Positions 18,564 through 25,663 of a stretch of DNA of 62,469 bases are shown piece after piece. Origin of the DNA: Devosia elaeis (GTDB lineage: Bacteria > Pseudomonadota > Alphaproteobacteria > Rhizobiales > Devosiaceae); the NCBI RefSeq assembly GCF_001650025.1, contig NZ_LVVY01000061.1, positions 1 through 62,469 of the forward strand, in the 5' to 3' direction. A program made the translations under genes and the position numbers. Position 1 is the stretch's first letter, and every line of letters begins with the position of its first letter. The notes under the pieces are model-generated. The model had not been told where the DNA came from, did not search any database, and was given only the letters and a program-made list of their open reading frames with translations.

Positions 18564-18919
18564 GCTGTTTCCTCCCAGATGTACGTGCATCAGCCTAGCC
18601 TGACGCGGGCGGAGTCGGAAGGGGATTTGTGTGATTTTTAAGTCCCGGAAGGACATGCTTGCGCGCTCCTCGAAGACCTCATGGTGAGCCTGTCGAACCA
18701 TGAGGTCGGGCGTAAGAGAGCCCGAGCGCCACGACCTCGCCCTTCGACAAGCTCAGGATGAGGTCTACTGGTGTGTGCAGCGAAACGTGAAACGATCCAG
18801 CGCGGAGACCATCCCCCTATCGTCACCACCGGGCCTGTCCCGGTGGTCCATGGCGACGCGCTGGATTGCCCGGACAAGCCGGGCAATGACGGCACATGGT
18901 GGAAGACAGGCCCAGCACC
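18564..18919. repeat. Gene-free stretch with family-C and family-D repeats
   Basis: This 356-bp gap holds a family-D element at about 18672-18768, where GACCTCATGGTGAGCCTGTC and an inverted partner (CTTCGACAAGCTCAGGATGAGGTC) enclose a central segment. It also holds a family-C element at 18826-18896. I see no coding region. A second family-D copy lies at 33470-33557. Confidence 0.75.
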
Positions 18920-19330
18920 CTAGCCCATCTGCGTCTTGAGCCAGTCCGGGTCGGGCTCGATGGGGGTGATGACGTCGATGAGGATGCCATTGGGGTCGGC
19001 GACGATGACATGGCGCTGGCCGAAGACCTCGTCGCGCAGCGGCTGGGCGATGGCGACGCCCTCGCCTTCCAGCCGCGCGGCTTCGGCGGCGGCATCATCG
19101 ACGTAAAAGCTCAGGATCACGCCGCTGCTCGGCACCTGGCCGGCCTTGGGGATCGAATCGTGCTGGTAGTGAATCAGCGCCAGCTCGAACAGGCCCTCGC
19201 TCTCGCCCTTCAGATGCATGTACCAATCGCTTTCGAACACCGGCGTAAAGCCGAAATGGCGGCGATAGAAATCGCTGCTGGCGGCAAGATCGCGCACTTG
19301 CAGCAGGGGAAACAGGCTGTTGAATTTCAT
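18920..19330 (-). CDS. VOC (glyoxalase/bleomycin resistance-like) protein
   Basis: The 136-residue protein has two beta-alpha-beta-beta-beta modules: residues 1-60 ([26 protein letters not shown]) and 65-130 (ending [19 protein letters not shown]). This is the vicinal-oxygen-chelate fold, with a C-terminal Asp and Ile typical of lyase or dioxygenase-like members. It is divergent from a TetR gene, with two matching operators between them, so it is the likely target. Substrate is unknown. Confidence 0.85.
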   Translation of the reverse strand: MKFNSLFPLLQVRDLAASSDFYRRHFGFTPVFESDWYMHLKGESEGLFELALIHYQHDSIPKAGQVPSSGVILSFYVDDAAAEAARLEGEGVAIAQPLRDEVFGQRHVIVADPNGILIDVITPIEPDPDWLKTQMG

Positions 19331-19361
19331 CTCTTCTCTCCTTGCCTTGTGGGTAAATTAG

Positions 19362-19378
19362 ATACAGACTGCATGTAT
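19362..19378. promoter_or_regulatory. TetR-type operator, site 1
   Basis: ATACAG-ACTGC-ATGTAT has inverted ATACA/TGTAT arms. It lies 32 bp upstream of the VOC start and 32 bp (about three helical turns) from an equal-length second site. Confidence 0.6.
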
Positions 19379-19393
19379 ATAGATTTGAATAAC

Positions 19394-19410
19394 ATACAGG
19401 CAGTATGTAT
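19394..19410. promoter_or_regulatory. TetR-type operator, site 2
   Basis: ATACAG-GCAGT-ATGTAT has the same arms and spacing as site 1. It extends to ACATAC/GTATGT and runs into the TetR start codon at 19409, which fits autorepression. Confidence 0.6.
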
Positions 19411-19999
19411 GCAAGTGGAAAGACGCAGCCAGGATGAGCGCCGCGCCGCCACCCGCCAGGCTTTGTTGCAGGCGGCGCGGGACCTGTTCGCCGACAAGGG
19501 CTATGCGGCCACCGGCACGCCGGAAATCGTGGCGGCGGCGGGGGTGACGCGGGGCGCGCTCTATCATCATTTCGCCGACAAGCTGGCCCTGTTCGCCGCC
19601 GTGGTGGAGGACGAGCATGCGGCGGTGGCCGCAGCCATCACCGCAATGGCCGATGGCGAGGGGGCGCCGGCCGACATGATCGATGCCCTGGTGGCCGGCG
19701 GGGACGCCTTTCTCGCCGCCATGCAGGATCCCGGCCGCCGCCGCATCATGCTGATCGACGCGCCGGCCGTGCTGGGGCCGGAGGCGCTCGACGCCATCAA
19801 CCAGAAATATGGCCAGCGCACCCTGGTGGAGGGCGTGCAATGCGCCCGGGATGCCGGCGTGCTGGCCGATGTGCCGGTGGAGCCGGTGGCGCAATTGCTC
19901 GGCGCCCTGTTCGACCGCGCCGCCCTGGCGCCGGAAGCCGACATCCCGGCCTATCGGGCGGCGATGGAAGCTGTCATTCGGGGTTTGCGGAAAGCCTAA
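19409..19999 (+). CDS. TetR-family repressor
   Basis: The 196-residue protein has an N-terminal TetR helix-turn-helix at residues 10-55 (AARDLFADKGYAATGTPEIVAAAGVTRGALYHHFADKLALF) and a divergent ligand-binding domain. An in-frame ATG at 19373 would add 12 residues, but it lies inside operator site 1. The 3' end runs directly into a palindromic element whose first bases form the region just before the stop. It is divergent from the VOC gene and probably represses it and itself. Confidence 0.88.
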   Translation: MQVERRSQDERRAATRQALLQAARDLFADKGYAATGTPEIVAAAGVTRGALYHHFADKLALFAAVVEDEHAAVAAAITAMADGEGAPADMIDALVAGGDAFLAAMQDPGRRRIMLIDAPAVLGPEALDAINQKYGQRTLVEGVQCARDAGVLADVPVEPVAQLLGALFDRAALAPEADIPAYRAAMEAVIRGLRKA

Positions 20000-20125
20000 G
20001 GCCCCCTCACCCGGCCTGCGGCCGACCTCTCCCCCAAGGGAGAGGTGTCGCTCCGCGACATCGACAATCTCCCACCTCTCCCTTTGGGGGAGAGGTCGCC
20101 GCACAGCGGCGGGTGAGGGGGCCTT
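19998..20125. repeat. 128-bp inverted element, family E copy 1
   Basis: The element starts AAGGCCCCCTCACCCG and ends with the inverse, CGGGTGAGGGGGCCTT. Inside are two inverted GACCTCTCCCCCAAGGGAGAGG hairpin units. Two more copies of 131 bp lie at 25507-25637 and 27552-27682. Its first two bases form part of the tetR stop region. Confidence 0.85.
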
Positions 20126-20133
20126 GAGCTCAT

Positions 20134-20157
20134 AAAAAAGCGGGGCTTTCGCCCCGC
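20134..20157 (-). terminator. Intrinsic terminator of the small membrane-protein module
   Basis: On the minus strand a 7-bp GC stem (GCGGGGC/GCCCCGC, 20140-20146 with 20151-20157) with a 4-nt loop is followed by a run of six T. It lies just after the 24-residue peptide gene. Confidence 0.85.
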
Positions 20158-20170
20158 CTTTCCTTCCCGG

Positions 20171-20245
20171 TCAGGTGACCAGGAAAATGATGATGATCAG
20201 CCAGATCGGCACGCCGAGCAGCCAGAGTGCGAGACCTTTGAACAT
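20171..20245 (-). CDS. 24-residue membrane peptide
   Basis: A 24-codon frame encodes MFKGLALWLLGVPIWLIIII followed by FLVT, a single hydrophobic segment. It has a strong ribosome site (AGGAGAGGAG, about 10 nt upstream of the ATG) and is followed 11 bp later by an intrinsic terminator. The position, right after the 298-residue membrane protein gene (20269-21165), makes it the last gene of that unit. Function is unknown. Confidence 0.65.
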   Translation of the reverse strand: MFKGLALWLLGVPIWLIIIIFLVT

Positions 20246-20268
20246 TGTTTTTCTCCTCTCCTGGCCTT

Positions 20269-21165
20269 TTAGAAGCGACGGAAGACGTCGCTGAACACGC
20301 TGTTATGGTCGCGGTGATTGCCGCCCTTCTGGGCCGCCCAATAGGCGCCGATGGCCGAGATCAGCGAGGACGCCGCGAGCAGGAAGGCCGCGATGATGGC
20401 GGTGTTGCGGGCGATGCGGGCCGCCTCGATGGCCTCCTGGCGCGCCGCCTCGACATTGGCGGCCACCTGGTCGACGCGGGCCTGGGCCTCGTCGGGGGTC
20501 AGGCCGGTATTGGCCGTCACCACATTGGCCAGATAGGTGCGGTCCTCGGCAGCCAGCGTGCCGTCGCCCAGGGCCGCCTGGGCGAAGATGCGCCCGGCCT
20601 CGTCGCGCGCCACGCCCGGATCGACCGGGTTATTGGCGCGGAACAGGGTGTCGATGAAATAGGCATTGGGATCGGCCATGTCGGCTTCGCCCTCGGCCAT
20701 GTTGGAGGCGGCGATGGTGGCCGTGGCCGCGGCATTGCCGGCGGCATTGGCGAAGGCGCCGATGCCGCCCACGGCCAGCACCGCGCCCACGATCAGCGCT
20801 CCGCCCCAGACCAGCAGGCCATGGGCGCCGTCGCGCATGTCGCTTTCATCCTCGCTGGCGTCGAAATGGCGCCGGCGCAGGCGGCCGGTGAGATAGCCGC
20901 CGGCCATGAAGCTCGAGATCTGCACCCAGAGGAACCAGCTCGCCGCGGCGATGCCGATCAGCACGGTGGGGGCGCCGTCGCGGGCATTGAAATCGACGAA
21001 GTTGAGGCCGATGGCCGAGCCGAAGCTGATCAGCACCAGCGAGACGGCCGAGGCGAAGACGATGCCGGCGAAAATGGCCGGCCAATCGACATAGCTGGCG
21101 TCCTCGCGGCCGCTGACGGGGCCGGTTTCGACGACGGCGATGCCGGATGGGGATTCAATGGTCAT
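20269..21165 (-). CDS. Conserved membrane protein, four predicted helices
   Basis: The 298-residue protein has hydrophobic segments near residues 28-50, 66-88, 118-142 and 265-285. A soluble acidic and Ala-rich region of about 120 residues lies between the third and fourth segments and contains a likely helical stretch (TPDEAQARVDQVAANVEAARQEAIEAARIARN). I do not recognise a characterised family. The ATG at 21165 follows a GGGAGG site. It is flanked on both sides by 24-residue membrane peptide genes on the same strand. Confidence 0.8.
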   Translation of the reverse strand: MTIESPSGIAVVETGPVSGREDASYVDWPAIFAGIVFASAVSLVLISFGSAIGLNFVDFNARDGAPTVLIGIAAASWFLWVQISSFMAGGYLTGRLRRRHFDASEDESDMRDGAHGLLVWGGALIVGAVLAVGGIGAFANAAGNAAATATIAASNMAEGEADMADPNAYFIDTLFRANNPVDPGVARDEAGRIFAQAALGDGTLAAEDRTYLANVVTANTGLTPDEAQARVDQVAANVEAARQEAIEAARIARNTAIIAAFLLAASSLISAIGAYWAAQKGGNHRDHNSVFSDVFRRF

Positions 21166-21191
21166 GTTCTGTCCTCCCGGGTTCACGATGC

Positions 21192-21266
21192 TCAGGCGAG
21201 GCCGATAAAGGACAGGATGGCCATGACGATAACGACCAGGCCGACCAGGTAGATAATGCTGTTCAT
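21192..21266 (-). CDS. 24-residue membrane peptide, first gene of the module
   Basis: A 24-codon frame encodes MNSIIYLVGLVVIVMAILSF then IGLA, one hydrophobic helix with short ends. An AGAGGG ribosome site lies 8 nt upstream of the ATG. It ends 26 bp before the 298-residue membrane protein start. The matching length and layout with the peptide at 20171 support a real gene pair. Function is unknown. Confidence 0.6.
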   Translation of the reverse strand: MNSIIYLVGLVVIVMAILSFIGLA

Positions 21267-21408
21267 GAGAAAGCCCTCTTGTTGTGACGCTCGTGGTCAG
21301 GCAACGGCACGAGGGCGGATTTTGTTCCGATTGCGGCACAGGCTATCGAGCGTGATCGCTGCGGCCTTCGCTCACTTGTTCCGTGATCCCAGCCTTCCGG
21401 GATCGTCA

Positions 21409-21446
21409 CCCTTGGGCTTGACCCGAGGGTGACGAGCGGTGAGCGA
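21409..21446. repeat. Family-A palindromic repeat
   Basis: CCCTTGGG-N5-CCCGAGGG is followed by GTGACGAGCGGTGAGCG, the tail seen at 132, 5545 and 5892. It lies between the membrane-protein module and the terminator of the ABC operon. Confidence 0.7.
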
Positions 21447-21475
21447 GGCAAATGGGTGCCCGCCTGAGCCCTATT

Positions 21476-21510
21476 CAGAAACAAAACAGGCGGGGCTGAT
21501 GCCCCGCCTG
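21476..21510 (-). terminator. Intrinsic terminator of the pyrimidine/ABC operon
   Basis: A perfect 10-bp stem CAGGCGGGGC/GCCCCGCCTG (21487-21496 with 21501-21510) has a TGAT loop and is followed on the minus strand by TTTTGTTT. It lies 24 bp past the substrate-binding protein stop. Confidence 0.88.
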
Positions 21511-21533
21511 CATCCTCGATCAATGATCGAAGT

Positions 21534-22514
21534 TTATTTCAGGCCGTCGGTCACCACGCTGGTATAGGCGCCTTCCGGCGTCGCCTTGATGATGCCCTGG
21601 TCGAGCAGGGCCTGCACGGTGCGCTCATAGGTGGCCATGTCCAGCGCCGGATCGTCGGGATCGACCAGCTTGGTCACCTCGTTGACCATGTAGAACTGGT
21701 GGTCATATTCGGCCGCGCCGGTATCGTCGGCCTCGACCACGATCTCGGCCGCCTCTTCGGGGTTTTCCAGCGCATAGGCCCAGCCCTTCATCGAGGCGCG
21801 CACGAAGCGGGTATAGGCATCGACCTTGGCGGGATCGTCGAGGCTGTCTTCCATCACATAGAGACCGTCCTCGAGCAGGTCATTGCCCATTTCGGTATAG
21901 TTGAAGATGGTCAAATTATCCGGGCCATAGCCGGCATCGAGCGCCTGGCCATATTCGTTATAGGTCATCACCGAGATGCAATCGGCCTGGCCCTGGATCA
22001 TGGGCTGGATGTCGAAGCTCTGCTGCAGCACGGTGACGCCGCCATCCGAGCCGTCGGTGGCCAGGCCCAGCTTGTTCATCCACGCAAAGAACGGATATTC
22101 GTTGCCGAAGAACCAGACGCCCAGCGTATGGCCGGGGAAATCGGCTTCGGTGGTGATGCCGGTTTCGGTGGGGCAGATCATCATCAGGCCAGAACGCTTG
22201 AAGGGCTGGGCGATATTGACCAGCGGCACGCCCGATTCCCGGGCCGCCATGCCGGCGGCCATCCAGGTGACGATGATATCGGCGCCGCCGCCGGCGATCA
22301 CCTGTTCGGGGGCGATATTGGGGCCGCCGGGCAGGATGGTGATGTCGAGGTCTTCCTCGTCATAGAAGCCCTTGGCCTCGGCGACCAGATAGCCGGCGAA
22401 CTGCGCCTGGGTGACCCATTTCAATTGCAGGGTCAGCGCATCGGCGGCCAGCACGGCCGGAGCGGCGGACAGCGCCAGGGCGCCGGCCATCAACCCGGTG
22501 ATGATCTTGTTCAT
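21534..22514 (-). CDS. NMT1/THI5-like ABC substrate-binding protein
   Basis: The 326-residue protein has a Sec signal peptide (MNKIITGLMAGALALSAAPAVLA) and an NMT1/THI5-like binding domain: LQLKWVTQAQFAGYLVAEAKGFYDEEDLDI, then the GGADIIVTW segment. Members bind pyrimidines, thiamin precursors, riboflavin or hydantoin-like rings. Because the operon also codes for dihydropyrimidinase and ureidopropionase, a pyrimidine, dihydropyrimidine or hydantoin is the likely ligand. It is last in the operon, just before a strong terminator. Confidence 0.88.
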   Translation of the reverse strand: MNKIITGLMAGALALSAAPAVLAADALTLQLKWVTQAQFAGYLVAEAKGFYDEEDLDITILPGGPNIAPEQVIAGGGADIIVTWMAAGMAARESGVPLVNIAQPFKRSGLMMICPTETGITTEADFPGHTLGVWFFGNEYPFFAWMNKLGLATDGSDGGVTVLQQSFDIQPMIQGQADCISVMTYNEYGQALDAGYGPDNLTIFNYTEMGNDLLEDGLYVMEDSLDDPAKVDAYTRFVRASMKGWAYALENPEEAAEIVVEADDTGAAEYDHQFYMVNEVTKLVDPDDPALDMATYERTVQALLDQGIIKATPEGAYTSVVTDGLK

Positions 22515-22533
22515 TTGTCGTTCCCTTTTCCCT

Positions 22534-23643
22534 TTACGCCCGTCCACCACGGACGGACGGATGCCAGAAGGTGACGCCCCTTTCGATGAGGGCGATCACC
22601 CCGTAGAAGGCGGACCCCGCGACCGCCGCAACGGCGATCTCCGCCCAGACCAGGTCGATGGCGAGACGCCCCACCCCGGTCGATATCCGGAAGCCCATTC
22701 CCACGACGGGCGTCCCGAAGAATTCCGCTACGATTGCGCCGATCAAGGCCAGAGTCGAGTTGATCTTGAGGGCGTTGAATATGAAGGGGCCCGCAGCGGG
22801 AAGCCTGAGCTTCATAAGGGTCTGCCAGTAATTGGCGGCATAGGTGCGCATGAGGTCGCGCTCGATGGCCGAGGCGGCATTGAGCCCGGCCACCGTGTTG
22901 ACCAGCATGGGAAAGAAGGTCATGGCGACGACCACGGCCGCCTTGCTCTGCCAGTCAAAGCCGAACCACATGACCATGATCGGCGCGATGCCGATGATCG
23001 GCAGGGCCGACATGAAATTGCCGATGGGCATGATGCCGGCCTTGAGGAAGGGCGAGCGATCGACCAGGATCGCCACGGCCAGCCCCGCAAGACAGCCGAT
23101 GGCATAGCCGGGCAGCACCGACTTGATGAAGGTTTGGACGAAATCGGCCCAGAGGATATTGGTCTCGGCCATGAGCCTCGCCCCGATGGCCGAGGGCGGC
23201 GGCAGCAGGACCGGCGGCACATTGGCGCCGCGCGTCACCACTTCCCAGATGACCAGCAAGGCCAGTCCGAAGGTGACGGGGATGACGAGGCCGGTGCCGG
23301 TCTCGGGCAAGCTGCCGGCGCGGATGGCGGCCGAGAGCCGTTCGACGAACAGCCAGGCAAAGGCCCAGGCGGCGATCAGCGCCAGCCAGTGATGCAGCGG
23401 CATGGCCTGGCCGACCGGCAGGGCCAGGAGCAGACCCATGGCGCCCAGCACCGCCAGGAGCCCGTCGAGCCAGAGGCTGAACGGCGCGAGGAGCCGCATG
23501 AGGCTCGCCCCGCCCAGCGCGAAGAACAGGGCCAGGAGCGGCGCATTGCCGAAAGTGGGGAGGCTCATGAGCAGGCCCAGCAGGGCCAGGCCGCCCGCCA
23601 CCAGGCCGAGATAGAGCTGGAAGAAGGAAAGGTCGCGTCTCAT
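22534..23643 (-). CDS. ABC transporter permease with N-terminal extension
   Basis: The 369-residue protein has the BPD_transp_1 permease domain in its C-terminal 220 residues, with the EAA-type loop around ERDLMRTYAANYWQTLMKLRLPAAGPFI. A further 130-residue N-terminal region adds about four helices that the typical 250-residue permease lacks. The ATG at 23643 overlaps the upstream permease stop by 4 bp (ATGA), implying coupled translation. It is one of two permeases for the NMT1-type importer. Confidence 0.88.
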   Translation of the reverse strand: MRRDLSFFQLYLGLVAGGLALLGLLMSLPTFGNAPLLALFFALGGASLMRLLAPFSLWLDGLLAVLGAMGLLLALPVGQAMPLHHWLALIAAWAFAWLFVERLSAAIRAGSLPETGTGLVIPVTFGLALLVIWEVVTRGANVPPVLLPPPSAIGARLMAETNILWADFVQTFIKSVLPGYAIGCLAGLAVAILVDRSPFLKAGIMPIGNFMSALPIIGIAPIMVMWFGFDWQSKAAVVVAMTFFPMLVNTVAGLNAASAIERDLMRTYAANYWQTLMKLRLPAAGPFIFNALKINSTLALIGAIVAEFFGTPVVGMGFRISTGVGRLAIDLVWAEIAVAAVAGSAFYGVIALIERGVTFWHPSVRGGRA

Positions 23644-24506
23644 GCCCGCGCCCCCATCCGGCCGTTCACCCATTTTTCGGCGCCGCCGACAATGGCGACC
23701 AGCACGGCGGCGAGGCCCGCCGCGATGAACAGCGCCGCCCAGATCTGGATGGTCTGGCCATTGTAGGAGCCGGTGAGCAGGCGCACGCCCAGGCCCCCGC
23801 CCGAGGCGTTGGAGAGCTCGGCCACCACCGCCCCGATCAGCGAAATGGCGATGCCCACCTTCATCGAGGCGAAGAGGAAGGGCATGGCGGCCGGCCAGCG
23901 CAATTTCCAGAATACCTGCACCGGACTGGCATCATAGGTGCGCAGCAGGTCGAGCTGGATGGCTTCGGGCGAGCGCAGGCCCTTGACCATGCCGACCACG
24001 ACCGGGAAGAAACTCAGATACATCGAGATCAGCGCCTTGGGCACGAGCCCCGTCAACCCCACCGCGCCCAGCCCCACCACCACCATGGGCGCCACGGCCA
24101 GGATGGGAATGGTTTGGCTGGCGATGATCCAGGGCATGAGCGAGCGGTCCGAGGCATCGTTGTGGATGATGGCCACCGCCAGGACGATGCCGAGCATTGT
24201 GCCGAAGGCGAAGCCCAGCAACGTCGCCGAAAGCGTGATCCAGCCGTGATAGGCGAGCGAGCGGCGCGAGGTGATGTCGAGCGCGATGGTGGCGTTCCAG
24301 ATTTCGCTCACCACCTGATGCGGCGCCGGCAGCACCGGCTTGTCCTGCGCCCAGGCCTGCTGCGCGAAATCCATGAAGGGCACGTTTTCGAGCCCGGCGC
24401 GATTGTTGAGCGTGTTCTGCCAGGGCGCGTTCATGTGAACGGCCATGGCGTACCAGAACAGCAGGAGGGCGAGGAGAATGGTGAGGACGGGGAGGATGCG
24501 GGTCAT
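23640..24506 (-). CDS. ABC transporter permease
   Basis: The 288-residue BPD_transp_1 permease has about six helices. The EAA loop is seen in IQLDLLRTYDASPVQVFWKLRWPAAMPFLFAS. It is homologous to its neighbour, so the importer has a heterodimeric membrane part. I chose the ATG at 24506; the frame extends 8 codons further without a better site. It forms an ATGA overlap with the next permease. A repeat block lies between it and the upstream ATPase gene. Confidence 0.88.
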   Translation of the reverse strand: MTRILPVLTILLALLLFWYAMAVHMNAPWQNTLNNRAGLENVPFMDFAQQAWAQDKPVLPAPHQVVSEIWNATIALDITSRRSLAYHGWITLSATLLGFAFGTMLGIVLAVAIIHNDASDRSLMPWIIASQTIPILAVAPMVVVGLGAVGLTGLVPKALISMYLSFFPVVVGMVKGLRSPEAIQLDLLRTYDASPVQVFWKLRWPAAMPFLFASMKVGIAISLIGAVVAELSNASGGGLGVRLLTGSYNGQTIQIWAALFIAAGLAAVLVAIVGGAEKWVNGRMGARA

Positions 24507-24529
24507 GATGTCATCCCTGCATCCCCGCA

Positions 24530-24700
24530 CACCAGGCCTCCCCTCGCCCCTTGTGGGAGAGGGACAGGATTTTTGCGTTCAGCAAAAATCCAGGGTGAGG
24601 GGTTCTCTCCTCCGCAGAGGAGCGGGCGGTGAGCCCGCACACCCCTCATCCGCCCCTTTGGGGCACCTTCTCCCACAAGGGGAGAAGGGTGGTCGGTGAA
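24530..24700. repeat. Palindromic repeat block between ABC genes
   Basis: The block has a CAGGATTTTTGCGTTCAGC hairpin with its inverse, and CCCCTTGTGGGAGA/TCTCCCACAAGGGG arms at the two ends. It lies inside an operon, between the ATPase (24718) and permease (24506) genes. Confidence 0.65.
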
Positions 24701-24717
24701 TGGGATGGCAGCCCCCA

Positions 24718-25503
24718 TCACACATGCTCCTCCTCATAGCTGTGCCCGGCCCGCAGCCCGTCGCGCACCCGCGCGGCAATCTCCAAAAATTCCGGCGTCT
24801 CGCGGATATCGAGCGGCCGTTCGCGCGGCAGGGTGCTCTCGATCACATCGGTCACCCGGCCCGGGCGCGGCGACATGACCACGATGCGCGTCGACAGATA
24901 GACCGCCTCGGGGATGGAATGGGTGACGAAGCAGATGGTCTTGCCCGTCCGGTCCCAGAGTTTCAGCAATTCGGAATTGAGATGGTCGCGCACGATCTCG
25001 TCCAGCGCGCCGAAGGGTTCGTCCATCAGCAGCAGATCGGCATCGAAACTCAGCGCCCGGGCAATCGAAGCGCGCTGCTGCATGCCGCCCGAAAGCTGCC
25101 AGGGATATTTCTTCTCGAAGCCGGTGAGATTGACCAGCTCCAGGGTCGCCCTGACCCGTTCATGTTGCTGGGCCTGGCCATATCCCATGATCTCGAGCGG
25201 CAGGGCGACGTTCTTCTCGATGGTCCGCCAGGGATAGAGCGCCGCCGCCTGGAACACATAGCCATAGGCCCGCGCCCGGCGGGCCTCTTCGGGCGTCTGC
25301 CCATTGACGCTGAGCGTGCCCGATGTGGGTTTTTCCAGATCGGCAATAGCGCGCAGGAACGTGGTCTTGCCGCAGCCCGAAGGGCCGATGAAGGAAACGA
25401 ATTCCCCCTTGCCGATGGTCAGGTTCACATCCTTGAGCGCCACCACGTCGCCATCGCCGGCGGGGAAGGTGAGGCCGAGATCCATTGCCTGAACCACGCT
25501 CAT
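24718..25503 (-). CDS. ABC transporter ATPase (nitrate/taurine/NMT1 type)
   Basis: The 261-residue ATPase has Walker A IGPSGCGKTT (about residue 40), a Q-loop in YVFQAAALYPW, the signature LSGGMQQRASIARAL, Walker B LLLMDEPFGALD and an H-loop in CFVTHSIPEAV. It belongs to the TauB/SsuB-like class that works with NMT1-type binding proteins. A family-E element separates it from dihydropyrimidinase, and a repeat block separates it from the permeases. Confidence 0.92.
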   Translation of the reverse strand: MSVVQAMDLGLTFPAGDGDVVALKDVNLTIGKGEFVSFIGPSGCGKTTFLRAIADLEKPTSGTLSVNGQTPEEARRARAYGYVFQAAALYPWRTIEKNVALPLEIMGYGQAQQHERVRATLELVNLTGFEKKYPWQLSGGMQQRASIARALSFDADLLLMDEPFGALDEIVRDHLNSELLKLWDRTGKTICFVTHSIPEAVYLSTRIVVMSPRPGRVTDVIESTLPRERPLDIRETPEFLEIAARVRDGLRAGHSYEEEHV

Positions 25504-25506
25504 GGC

Positions 25507-25637
25507 AAGGCCCCCTCACCCGCCGCTTCGCGGCGACCTCTCCCCCAAGGGAGAGGTGAGGAAAGCACCGATGTCGCGCAGCGACACCTCTCCCTCTGGG
25601 GGAGAGGTCGGCCCGCAGGGCCGGGTGAGGGGGCCTT
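25507..25637. repeat. 131-bp inverted element, family E copy 2
   Basis: The ends AAGGCCCCCTCACCCG / CGGGTGAGGGGGCCTT match copy 1 exactly. The element lies in the 160-bp gap between the dihydropyrimidinase stop and the ATPase start, inside the operon. Confidence 0.85.
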
Positions 25638-25663
25638 CAGCATCACGCTAACCAAATTCCGCA

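Noticed and set aside
18896..19408. N-terminal extension of the TetR gene through the VOC gene
   Set aside because: It is antisense to the VOC protein, and the TetR helix-turn-helix fits the start at 19409 inside the operator.
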